From Metaphire vulgaris (taxonomy: Eukaryota; Annelida; Clitellata; Crassiclitellata; Megascolecidae): a stretch of 64,000 nt of DNA. The notes beneath the pieces are model-generated. The model was not told where the DNA came from, did not search any database, and saw nothing but the letters and a program-made list of their open reading frames with translations. The position numbers and the translations under genes were made by a program. Positions 44,467 through 55,300 of the stretch are shown in pieces. Within the stretch, counting starts at the first letter, position 1. Every line of letters begins with the position of its first letter. Where the stretch lies: positions 2,810,468-2,874,467 of the forward strand of contig CM030851.1 of NCBI GenBank assembly GCA_018105865.1, read 5' to 3'.

Positions 44467-45487
44467 TATTCCTTCCTAGCCTCAATACCTATTTTTTTTA
44501 AATTTTACCCCTCAAGTGGGAATTACATTTTCAGACGTCGTCACCGTACTGGGGATTTAATTTTTGGAAAAGCGTTCTTCAGAAATGATTGCTGTAACGT
44601 TTTAAATTTGCTTTATCTCAGGCTATATAGGAGCTAAAAAGATGAGGTTTGCGCCATTCTTTAGATTGTTTATTCTTCTTTCTAACCGTCCGTGCAAAAC
44701 CAAAAAATTTGGGGGTAGAGTCCACTTTACGACCTAAAATATCACCCTCTCTTCCCGAAAAAATTTTAAAGCCCTCTAGCAAAATATTTTCAGCGGTAAC
44801 CCTACTTTGGTCAGCGGCAAAGTTGTAAAGGGATGTCCGAGGAACAAAATAAACCAAAAAGTTTGAAAATCGGTTGACATTTGGTAAAGATCTACCAATT
44901 CTAACCCGATGACCCCAATGTTTGAACATAAGTATTATCGGTGAATTTCGCGAAAGTTTTGAATTCTGAGAAAGTTTCAAAAGTTTTTTGAATTTGCTAT
45001 ATCTCAGGCTATATAAGAGCTAAGAAGATGAGGTTTGCACCATTGTTTAGCTTTTTTATTCCTCTTTCTAGCCGTCCGTGCAAAACAAAAAGTCCAGCGT
45101 TCACGAGCTTTCCGACAATCAAGTGAGAATGAGGAGCAGGCTGTTGCTTGGCGTGCAAAAGCAGCACAACAAACAAGAGAATCAAGCACTGCATGTCGTT
45201 CGACACTGCCAAATCAGTACGCTTACCTTGACCATCAAGTTTCAGAAAATTCATGCGAATGAGCTTTAAAACGGTTGAAGGAAAAGGCGGCGAGTTAAGG
45301 ACAATTAATTGCGAAAAATGCTATTGCATTTGCGCAAAATCGGGTGGTAAAACAGCCAATCTCTCCCGTCATTTTTGACGGGTAAACACCTAGTCTTTAT
45401 AATAATTTGGGACCGGACTTCAGAGTAGTGCCGACAATTCTATTACACTCTGCGAGATGTTATAAAAATATTTATACTTTTCTGCGC

Positions 45488-45685
45488 CAGTAGCGTAGCC
45501 ACGGGGTTGTTTGGGGTTGTTCAAACAACCTTATTTCCAAAAATATGACCAACACAATTTATGCAAATCCGCTGACTTTTGGTTGAAGGAGGGGTAGTGG
45601 GGGGAGGTCGACCGCGGCTTCAGTGTTCAGCTGCATAGTGCCTCCAGTTAACAACCCCACTTTGCGTAAGCTGGCTACGCCACTG
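45488..45685. mobile_element. hAT-type MITE, GGCGTAGCCA family
   Basis: 198 bp with ends CAGTAGCGTAGCCA and TGGCTACGCCACTG and a perfect 8-bp target duplication TTCTGCGC (45480-45487 and 45686-45693). Confidence 0.9.
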
Positions 45686-46468
45686 TTCTGCGCGTCATTG
45701 TTGTGCTTGGGTATAATTAATAATTGTCGAATACGCCTACTGTTAACGAACAAAGCGCTTGGAAATTCCCTGTTCCCATCATTGTCGACCAATCAGGCGG
45801 CGCAAAATATCATGATGACATCTGTGACAACTGTTAGTAGAGTAGCAAGCAGTTTTGTTTTTAAACTCGATTTTTGAAATAAGAATTTACCGTTAGAGCG
45901 CCTAAGCACGAACATGGATAACGTAAAATCAAGCAATGATAAAAAGTTTAAACTTGAGGACTTTAAAGTAAGTAAAGTAAGTAAAGTAAAATCTCGTGGA
46001 TTTCTATAGCGCCTTGGAAAGCAGCACAACAGTAGCTGCTTATTCTTAGGCGCTTAGCCTCTCTTAAAATAGCTATGGGGAAGGTATGTTATCAGCCAGG
46101 CAATAGTCAATATCCGAAGGGCAGTGAGGCTAGGTTGTTACAGCTATGGCGGAAATGATTTAAGAAACAGGAAAGATTTAAGCTTAGACCTGAAGACTTG
46201 AGGAGATAATGCAGGAATTATAGGAAATGAGAATTCAGATTTTATTGTTTGAAAGTGTCCAAGTCTGTGGAGGGAAGCAGGGATCGAGTTCCTAAGTTCA
46301 GGTGAGGCGTATGAGAAGGCAGGTTGCAAATTTTCAGGGATGACTGATTGAGTGGGCGTGACAGAGTGAGGTAAGATGACGAACGTGTGGGTCGAGGAGG
46401 CTGAGGGGTTAATAGTGATCTAAGGTAGACAGGTTTTGATGACTGAAGTGAGCTATATGTAAGTGTTA

Positions 46469-47230
46469 TTATCTTATTATTATTATTAACATTTCTATAG
46501 CGCAAATAATTATATTATATTGGATACGTTCAGTTATTTTAAGCCAATGTAATGATTTTAGTATGGGTGAAATATGGGAGAATTTAGGTGACTTAGTAAC
46601 AGCACGAGCGAGTGCATTTTGTATTGATTGCAATTTGTTGATAGAGGCCTTGGGAAGGTCATAGTAGAGAGAGTTACAATAATCTAATTTGGAGTGGACT
46701 ATTGAGGTGGCAATTGTGGAGGCAGTTTTAGTATCTAGACAAGGGCGTAGGCGGCGAAGGTCACGAATATGAACATAGCAGGCTTTTGATAGTTGGGAGA
46801 TTTGTGATTCAAAGTTTAGAAAAGAATCAAATTTGAATCCTAGATTTCTAGCACTTGGAACAGGGATTATTGTGGTGTTAGGAGCCAAAACTAGTTTAGG
46901 ATTTTCAATTTTTTTGAGTTGTTGGGGTAGTCCGATTAAAAGAAACTCTGTCTTAGATGGGTTAAGAGCGAGGAGATTAGATGACATCCAAGCAGAGATT
47001 GATGAGAATTCAGATTCAAGCTCAATAATAGAAGCATTGAATGAAAGAGGTGAGAAGGAAAGGAATAGCTGAGTGTCATCGGCATAGAGTTGGTGATTTA
47101 AATTGAGGGAATTGATTAAAGATGAGAGTGGTGTGGTGTAAAGGCTGAACAGTACAGGCCCAAGAACAGATCCTTGAGGCACTCCAAAATCTACAGCGTG
47201 AGATAGAGAAATTTGGCTAAGACAGGACAC
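46469..47230 (-). pseudogene. CR1/L2-like RT, C-terminal part
   Basis: 253 codons reading VPQGSVLGPVLFSLYTTPLS, LYADDTQLFLSFS (catalytic Y-A-D-D), NPSKTEFLLIG, HSKLDYCNSLYYDLP and ILKSLHWLKITERIQY. The motif order is that of CR1/L2/Rex clades. It continues the frame at 47275-48285 after a frameshift. Confidence 0.85.
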
Positions 47231-47274
47231 TTGAAAAGACCGGGATTTAAGATAAGATGAAAACCAGTTGTGAG

Positions 47275-48285
47275 CTATTTCAGATATTCCAAACCAGAGA
47301 GAGAGAGTCGTTCGAGCAGAATTTTGTGATCTATAGTATCAAATGCAGCAGAGAGGTCAAGGAGACAAAGGCCAGTAACTTGTCGGAGACCGATTGCGGT
47401 TAAGAGTCTATCATGAATGTAGGCGAGAACGGTTTCAGTTGAGTGATGTTTAGTGTAGGCAGACTGATGAGCATTATATAGCGAGTTATTTGAAAGGTGT
47501 TCGGTCAGTCTGGAAAGCACAATTTTCTCAGTAAGTTTTGATAGAAGTGAAAGATTTGAGATGGGGCGATAGTTATTAAGATCTTCTCTGTCAAGACCAG
47601 GCTTTTTTAGGAGAGGAGTGACAAAAGAGTTTTTGAATGAAGATGGGAAAGTGCCTGAGGTAAGAGAGAGGTTAATGATTCTAGTTATGATAGGCGTAAG
47701 CACGATGGCACACTGTTTGAGTAAAGAAGTAGGTATGGGATCTAGGTCACATTGTTTGTTTGGGAGAGAAAGTAGCAGTTTGGATACCTCTTCATCAGTT
47801 GCAGGAGTGAAGCTGGATAAATTGCATGGGGGTTGTGGGGGAGAAGGGTAATGAGGAGAGGTGGTTTGAGTAATAGTGAAAGACTTAAGGACACTGCGAA
47901 TCTTAGAGATTTTTGCAGAGAAGAAATTAGCAAAAGATTCAGCAAGTTCTGACAGAGAAATGGATTGAGGGAGAGGTTTTGATTCTTTGCGATGGAAAAG
48001 ATCATTTACGGTTTTCCAGAGCTTACGTGGGTTTGAGCTATTTGTTGAAATGATGTTAGAATAGTACTTCTTTTTGGCAGATGTAAGGAGATTATGGTAG
48101 CGGTTGGTGGCGGAACGAAGATTTAAAAGGTCAGATGGAGAATGTGTTCTATGGTATGTTCGTTCAAGACGTCTACGAAATGACTTGTAAGCATGAATGA
48201 AAGAGTTATACCAGGGTTTGCTGTTGTGTGATGAAATAGGTCTTGTGATGATAGGAGCATGTTTATCAAGAAGACTGGATAACAC
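47275..48285 (-). pseudogene. CR1/L2-like RT, N-terminal part
   Basis: 336 codons. A pre-RT segment (KPWYNSFIHAYKSFRRRLER) leads to RT motifs LPNKQCDLDPIPTSLLKQC, FVTPLLKKPGLDREDLNNYR, AYTKHHSTETVLAYIHD and LCLLDLSAAFDTIDHKILLE (first catalytic Asp in DLSAAFD). It ends in a stop caused by a 1-bp shift just before the expected SSYL region. Confidence 0.85.
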
Positions 48286-48733
48286 AGAATTGTATTTATT
48301 GATCAGTGACGGCAGAGAAGTGGGGGGTTAGTATCGTGGATTGAACGTAGTCTGAACGGAGAAATTTATATTTGTGCCTGGTCGTAAGCCGATTTGCTAA
48401 ATCTGCGGATTTTGTGGTTCTGTGTCGGAAAAATATAATCTGCAACAACACTACATGATCACACATTCAAATACAAATTCTCAATATCCGGTCGGTTCGG
48501 AGTTAATAAAAGACTTCCTAGATAAGAATGCGACCTAGCTGCGCTATGACTTTGGGCACGATAGCATTGTGTCCAGACATAGATAAAGTGGCATCTGAAA
48601 TTCAGTAACTAGTTAATAAGAACAGTTACAATTGCAAATTAATTACACTAATAGAGATTTCCGTAAATGATTTGAAATTGTTAATTGAACATTTGATTTT
48701 AGACCAAAAATGAGTAGTGTATAGTACTGATAC

Positions 48734-48923
48734 CAATGGCGTAGCCAGAGTTTCTCGAAGGGGGCTTATGGTTTTATTGTTCCCGTGATTCCCAACTTCG
48801 GAAAATAATTCTCATAAGCAAAAAGCACAAAGGTCGTCAGCTATAATAATACGCAAATAAAAAATATTTGGTCGGGCAACCAATGGAGGTGTTTAACCCC
48901 CAATCCCTCTGGCTACGCCACTG
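48734..48923. mobile_element. hAT-type MITE, GGCGTAGCCA family
   Basis: 190 bp with ends CAATGGCGTAGCCAGAG and CTCTGGCTACGCCACTG and a perfect 8-bp target duplication ACTGATAC (48726-48733 and 48924-48931). It contains the 'ataagcaaaaagcacaaagg' motif. Confidence 0.92.
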
Positions 48924-48984
48924 ACTGATACTGAGTGATTTTTTAGACTATATTGATGTCTACTCGGCTCTGGTGAACATGCAA

Positions 48985-49075
48985 GTGCCCGGGAAGAATT
49001 CGAATCAAGGCCGACGACTCATCTAAGGCAGGCCTCTTGACGCTCTACCTAATGAGCCAAATTCAGGCGCTAATC
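48985..49075 (-). mobile_element. tRNA-like SINE head fragment
   Basis: On the minus strand GGCTCATTAGGTAGAGCGTC (A-box-like) is followed by TTGATTCGAATTC (B-box-like) at tRNA-like spacing. There is no acceptor-stem pairing or CCA-side match, so it is a SINE head, related in layout to 14220-14425, not a tRNA gene. Confidence 0.5.
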
Positions 49076-49083
49076 TATAAGTT

Positions 49084-49782
49084 ATTCATCTATTAATCCA
49101 CTAATTATCTCAGAATTTCACTTTAGTTTCTTTATTTTGATAATAATTGTTGAAAGCGCTCAACCGGTCTGTGTGGTTGGCTTGAGAGAAAGTTCGCAGT
49201 TGCCAGGCGTCGCTATAGAAGTATAGACGCAGTAATGTCTGAGAAAGAACGATTGACGGAAGGAAGAAACCAACTCTGAGAAAAGGAACATCGTCTACAA
49301 TAACCAACAGCACAGTGAAAGAGAATAGACATGATATAGTTGCGCATAAACATCACTATAGAATATTTCTTAACGCAGATTCAGGACACGTTTTGTGTTT
49401 CACAAGAATTACTATTTGTGGGCCTACCTCACCATTTTAGCTTTTACACCTTCTCTGTCTCTGTCTCTGTCTCTGTCTGTGTCTCTTTTCGTGTTATGTC
49501 TTTGTTTATAACAGGGAAGAAGTGAAATGACAACGACCTAACCAGCTGTTCGCTACCCCACCGAGGAAACCACGAAATACGTGCTTTTTATTTTATGTTG
49601 TTTGTTAGGTGTCCTAGGAGTAGTACTTCGTACGATATGTCACCTTCGTGCTCATTTATTATTAACTTCATTTCTAAAAGTAGAAAAGACCCTCATTGAT
49701 TTGTCCGGTGTTATTCAATAGCTACGAACGCCTTGACTTTCTACAATATTTTATTCAGTTTCGCCCTATCTCTTACCTTTGT
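49084..49782. other. Intergenic DNA
   Basis: No gene recognised. A short (TCTGTC)n run lies at 49452-49478. Frames of 61-67 codons lack domains. Confidence 0.4.
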
Positions 49783-49790
49783 GCTTTACA

Positions 49791-50041
49791 TAGTGGCGTA
49801 GCCAGGATTTCCGGAAGAGGGTTTGGTTTTGAATTTGACCGTAGGAAACTTTCGAAAAATCTTGACAAGCAAAAGCATAAAAAGGTCGTCGCGCCTACTA
49901 TGGCGCTTAAAAATTTTGGTCAACAGCCCAAGGGGGTTTTGACCCTCAAAACCGCGCCCAAAATAATAAATGCATGGGCACATTAAAAATATTTTCGTCG
50001 GCGCCCAAGGAGGTTTTTAACCTTCCTTGGCTACGCAACTG
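49791..50041. mobile_element. hAT-type MITE, GGCGTAGCCA family
   Basis: 251 bp with ends TAGTGGCGTAGCCAGG and CCTTGGCTACGCAACTG, flanked by GCTTTACA (49783-49790) and GCTTTACC (50042-50049). It contains 'tgacaagcaaaagcataaaa'. Confidence 0.8.
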
Positions 50042-50080
50042 GCTTTACCAAACTTTACCTTTTATGTTGGCTCCAAGTGG

Positions 50081-50272
50081 CAGTGGCGGCTCCACAGGAG
50101 GGCCCGGAGGGGCCCGTGCCCCTATTGAGTGCCTGGCCCCCAAGTGGCCCCCTGTTGGGACTCTATACTTAATACTACATACCTAACAACAAATGGTTGG
50201 CCCCCATGATTAGAAGTTGCCACCCCATACCCCACCCCCCACTCCCACTTGCAAATCCTGGAGCCGCCACTA
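50081..50272. mobile_element. hAT-type MITE, CAGTGGCGGCTCC family
   Basis: 192 bp with ends CAGTGGCGGCTCCA and GGAGCCGCCACTA, flanked by CCAAGTGG (50073-50080) and CCAGGTGG (50273-50280). It is only 40 bp from the previous MITE. Confidence 0.8.
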
Positions 50273-50280
50273 CCAGGTGG

Positions 50281-50723
50281 TTTTTGCTGTTCAAAGCATC
50301 CAGGACGGTCGTTCAGTTGAATATCGTCAACCGCCATGTCAGACAGGAAAGGAAGACCAACGACCGCTACGAAAGCCAAGGAAATACGTTCCGTTGGGAA
50401 GACACACCTCTTTACGCACCTTGTGTTGACCTTGACCTTGGCCTTCGACGACGACGACGACGACGACCAGAAGCTGCATACGGACATGGAACAATTTCCG
50501 ATACAGCTATTGCACTTGTTATTGTTCCGCTTTGACCTATTTGTAGACAATAATGCGTTGCAGGGTTGCAGCGTGTAGCTACAATTATATCGTCGTTATC
50601 TTGATTAACGTCATCCGTAGGTACTTCGACAGAAAAAAACAGGAAATTCAATAACATATTTTGCCAGTAATATGTCTATTGTCCATGTATGCTATGACTT
50701 GTAACCTAGAACCCTTATACAAA

Positions 50724-50777
<54 letters not shown>

Positions 50778-51330
50778 TATTATTATTATTATTATTATTA
50801 TGTGATTTAAAGTTGCTTAGGAGGCTAAGTAAGCCTGTGTGAAAACCCATTTTTCTAGCTTTTCGCGTTCGCCCCATGAATACAAGCTGCCCAACCACGT
50901 GTCATATGCATTGGAGTGGGAGAGGGGAGACAGGGTCGGTTGCGATTTGCATTTGAAAACCACTGTTTTTTTTTCACAGACGGGCGACGATTGTGGTCGT
51001 CTAGGCGTTGGTTGTAAACTATTTCCAAGACAGTTTTGTGTCATTGCATACGACAGCCAAAGGGTGAATTTAACCGACGCAGCCAATATTTCAGTCCCCA
51101 GTCGAGAAGCATTATATCGGTCAAACAAAAGCCGGTTCTGAGAGAAGCATTCGACAGTCACGATAAACACGCATCGGCCCACGACGTCGACTCTATTTCT
51201 GAGGCAAAACGGAAGTTGGACCCGAAATAAAGTAGGGAAAATAAAAATGAAGGAATTGGTAAAAAATTCTAAATCTGAGATTGAACACAAATATGTGACG
51301 GTCTTACTATTTGATTCCGCTATAGGCTCT
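50281..51330. other. Intergenic DNA with (AAT)n/(ATT)n array
   Basis: A trinucleotide array AAT then ATT at about 50724-50800 forms a potential hairpin. Overlapping frames at 50122-51290 (up to 157 codons) run on both strands without a recognisable domain. A (GAC)n run at 50447-50466 contributes the Arg/Asp stretches. Confidence 0.5.
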
Positions 51331-51400
51331 ATAAAATAAGTGAGTAAGTAAAATCTGGTGAATTAGTATAGCGCTTTAACAGAGGTCTCGTAGTAGCTGT
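51331..51400 (+). repeat. LINE/SINE tail fragment
   Basis: 'gtgagtaagtaaaatctggtg' followed by 'agtatagcgctttaacag' matches the 3' tail of the CR1 LINE at 45960-46025. Related pieces lie at 30310-30365 and 62672-62700. Confidence 0.6.
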
Positions 51401-51904
51401 AGCTTAGACGGTGCTGTACAGTGAAATTAGATAAATTGAACAAATTTTCTCGTAAATCTGTTCCCTACAAATATTTGATAATTTAGAGTTTTTCGCCTGT
51501 TACTCCATCGTCCTAGGCTCTTGGCAAAGGAGTGGGTTGGGCGGATGCTACAATGCCTGCTTTTAGGGAGTATATCAGCCATCGATTATTACACATGTGT
51601 ATACACAATGTTGCATTCTGGATTTATAACTGATATCGTCGAAAGCAAAAGTTTTAACTTGAAGCATAATGAATTGCAGTAAACCGCGTCTCTACAGTAG
51701 ACGCCTCTTCCTGTGAGAGTCTAAGCTGAACTATGCAGTAGAATTCGTTGTTACTTCGACCATTAATTTGTAGATGTTAAGCCAACCATGCTAGAGCCTT
51801 AGCAAGGTCCACAAGTGAGACTCAACACAACAACTAACCTGGAGAGGCACTAAACCTGTCATAACTGTTATGGTGATGGTCTTTGTGTGCTATCACAGGC
51901 TCCA

Positions 51905-52191
51905 TCTTAAAATCGTCTGAGAAAGAACAACGGCTTATTCTTGTTTTGTCTTTGGGAATTCTTAGGCAATGCGTAAGGCCTGTTAGGTCTAAATTTTAGT
52001 CTCAATACATTCAACCTTGTGCGCCATCAAAGCTGTCAAAACTGCTGATCAACTAGGAAGTTGCAGCCTAACGGTGTTGTTACACGACGCATGAAAAGGT
52101 TATTCGTAACGGTCAAACGCAAAACACGAAGACACAACATTGCAATTCTCAGGACCGTTTCTGTACAGTATACATACAGTATATTTATACA

Positions 52192-52235
<44 letters not shown>

Positions 52236-52300
52236 GACTAGAATCACACAAAACAGGTCGATGAGACATAGTTCTATACCAGAAGCACCAGTGGTCTTCA
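51905..52300 (+). promoter_or_regulatory. 5' flank of the right Ig gene, shared with the left copy
   Basis: It aligns in inverted orientation with about 6461-6900. A (TA)n microsatellite at 52193-52232 sits 70 bp before the ATG and is not shared, so it is a later addition. Promoter elements cannot be defined further. Confidence 0.5.
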
Positions 52301-52364
52301 ATGAAGATGGCGTTGTTCCAAGTTCTTCTGTTTCTAATCGTCCAAGTTACTACTTCTAACGCAG
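52301..52364 (+). CDS. Right Ig gene exon 1: signal peptide
   Basis: ATG at 52301 starts MKMALFQVLLFLIVQVTTSN-A; donor GCAG|GTACGA, phase 1. It is preceded by 'gtggtcttca'. Identical length and donor to the left copy support the start. Confidence 0.8.
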
Positions 52365-55300
52365 GTACGATTCCATTTGAACGTTTAGGACTTTAAGCTG
52401 TCAATGTAGCCTAGTTAGGCAATCTCATATTAGTTAAACACTGACTGATTCGTCATCTGATATGCTAGGAAGTACTGTCTAAATAAACTCTTCATAGTAA
52501 AGGAGAGGCAAAGATGGGAAAGGCGCTGTACACCTCAAAGGTAGACACAGTTTGAGGAGAAAAAAATTAACAGTTGTCTATAGTGAGCCATCTAAAACAC
52601 AATATCTAGGCTATTAAATGAAGTTCTGTCAGTTGAATCTCGGACTTTATTATTTAAGGAATTATTTCCTCCAGCGGACTGCAACGAGCGCCTAGATGGC
52701 AAACGTGTATATTTCAATGGACGTTAGACGAGACAATCGTAAGTTACAATGTCAGCAACCAGACTACGGGGTCACCAACACCGCTGAGTCTCAGCGCAAG
52801 CTCCAGCAAAGTGAACGGCGTGATCAGTCTCGCCATCACCAACATTCAATTGCGGGACGCTGGAAATTACTCTCTGCGTGTTACGACTGTTAAGTCTACA
52901 TACGTTGATCCCACTGCTTGTCTCTTCGTATATGGTAGGAAAATTGCTTGAAGTCTCATCTAGAGTCTCCTCATTTGATGGCAAATGAAAAATTAACAAC
53001 ATGCTGTATGTTTCAATTTGCAAATCTTGTAGCTAATTTTCATCACTGCCTGGCTGCTATTCTGCATGTGATGCTATAGAAATGCGAAATAATTGGATAA
53101 ATATAGGTACCATGTCAATGAAAAAACTAAATCATCATAATTACTGTAGCTATAAAGTGTTGGCAAGAATTGAATTTCAATGCTATTGTGAATTAATTAT
53201 CATAGTTCGCGCAACTTTGTAGTGATTGGTGAGCAGCTGGAAATATAACACATATTTAAGTTGGAGCAAAAAATCTTTCAGGCTCCATCCAGGGGTCAGT
53301 GAATCTCACCGTTGGAACAAATTCAGCGACTGAGGAGACACCGTCGAACTCACGTGTAATCTGGCGTCCACCTCGCTACCTGCGTCTTACAGAACGGATA
53401 TCTATTATGCCTGGGGCAATTCACAATACGGGCGATTCCAGAATATTTCCAACGGTACTGCTATGCTTTCCTATGGAGATCTGCTTGCTGGATACACAAT
53501 TAAGAACAACGGCAGAACACTTCTTATCAGCTCAGTTCGATATCCGGACGATCAATATATTTACTGCTATGGATTAGAAAACACCATCGATAGATGGAAC
53601 GACTTTTCATATTATTTCCAATTGAGATGTGAGTCGAGTATTTTTTTATTTCTCAAAATATTAAACGTACTGATCATGGCTGTTAATACTAAAATTAGGT
53701 GGTAATTAATGTGCATTAGGCCTAGCTACAAGGCGTGCTAATGTTGCAGTGAGTATAGAAAACGCAACGATTCCAATAAGTACACTCTATAGAATTACTT
53801 ATAAATTAGATGAAAATAAAAAGCATTATTCCTCGTGAGATTACAGCCATCCTTTGCTTCCTTCCTCTATTTTCTATTAATCTATTCGTTCCCTAAGACG
53901 TCCCCTCTCAGCTACTCGTTCATTTTTAATTTAAATTGTATTTGATCGTTGTCATCAATCCTATTCAACGTATTCAAAGTATTCGACGCATAAGACATTA
54001 CATGAAAATTAATGTTCTTCGTGAGAAGCGCGTCATCTTTCTATAACACGTTTTAAATTCTAGACTATACAATGATATATGTTTTATATAACATAATATA
54101 TTTTTAACCTGCGGTACTTCTTTCCTGAAGGACTCATGAAAAAATATACGATAGCCATTCATATATATACATTGGCGGTTCCAGGATTTCTTAGTGTTGG
54201 GAGGGGGTGAAATGAATTCATAGAAAGTTGGTGTTGGGATGAAAGCAGAAGGAAAAAACAATAAATTTTGCCGGAAAAGGCTTTAAAAGAGGAATTTTAT
54301 CCCTAATTTTACAACACTTTTACCGGCATCCCCACTCACCCCTCACGTGAAACCGCCACTGCATTTATAGGCCCTACGCCTGTTTATATTTCTATGCATT
54401 ATTCAAATGAAATATATTTTGACACGTTAATTCATTACCATATATGTCAATGGTTTTTCAGATCGACCTTATATCTACAGTTCTAATCCAGCAAGCAAGA
54501 GAGTCACTGCTATCGTTGGCACTACGGTCGCCTTATCACTCAACGTTCAGGCCAATCCACAAATTACATCGATTACCAACTGGACGTTTGTCAATTCAAC
54601 TGGAATAGCCGAAGATCTTCCTCTCGATTCAGTGGCAATTTATGGCTTCTATTCTCCTAGTTTTCGATTCAATTTCACTTCAACTGGATTCTATGGAAGC
54701 TATTCAATCACACTGATTAACGCTCTCGGTTCGACAACAGCTACAGTTGAAGTTCTCCCACAAGGTAAACTAACTTCAAAAGTGAATTTGAACAGTCATA
54801 AATAGAGCAGAATGAACATAATCAAATTCATTTAGGCCTAAATGAACGGAATCGATGATCTTGAGAAATTGTGCATTACAACGAGTAAATTAAGGCTTAG
54901 AGGCTGTCCATTAATTATGTCAACAATTTTAGGGCATTGTTGACCCCCTCCACCCTTGTCAACAACTGTCAACTTTCAGTTAACCCCCCTATAATTATGT
55001 CAAAAACTTTTGACCCCCAAGATCAATGACAAGTCCCAATAAAAAGGTTAGTATTTTTGCGGTGATGACCATTTGTCCCGTTTTTGCTCATAGTGTCAAA
55101 ATGTGGTGGTGATGACCTTTTTTGCCATGCTTTTTTCCAATGTAATAAGTAGTATTCCATGAAATTTCCTACTTTTTAATTATTTGTAAAAAGTGAAATT
55201 GTTGACGTCAACTTCTCTTGACCCGCTCCCCCGTCAACAACTTTCAAACTTTTTCAAAACCCCTTCCCCTAAATTGTTGACGTAATTAATGGACCGCCCC

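Larger units (their letters stand above)
41819..45394 (-). mobile_element. Palindrome-capped Helentron-like element B with nested insertions
   Basis: The inverted counterpart of element A. Its 5' end is at 45394 (CTAGGTGTTTACCCGTCA and AAAATGACGGG on the minus strand) and its 3' end at about 41819 (GGACATCGAGAAT, then a TATATA tract). 44470-45390 matches 32660-33560, and 41950-42640 matches 33570-34320. Between them, 42653-44466 is an insertion of two other elements. Frames of 60-270 codons within it are repeat artefacts shared with element A. Confidence 0.7.
45960..48330 (-). mobile_element. CR1/L2-like LINE, 5'-truncated
   Basis: Minus-strand frames at 47275-48285 and 46469-47230, plus a C-terminal piece at 46144-46505, form one reverse transcriptase broken by a frameshift near 47280. 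The 3' tail at 45965-46025 reads GCGCTATAGAAATCCACGAG followed by ATTTTACTTTACTTAC units. The endonuclease region is missing. Confidence 0.9.

Noticed and set aside
48985..49075. Possible tRNA gene (A-box and B-box-like blocks)
   Set aside because: No cloverleaf acceptor stem can be paired and the B box is imperfect; better explained as a SINE head.
50122..51290. Several overlapping frames of 64-157 codons on both strands
   Set aside because: No recognisable motifs; partly driven by (GAC)n and (AAT)n runs and by the MITE at 50081-50272.
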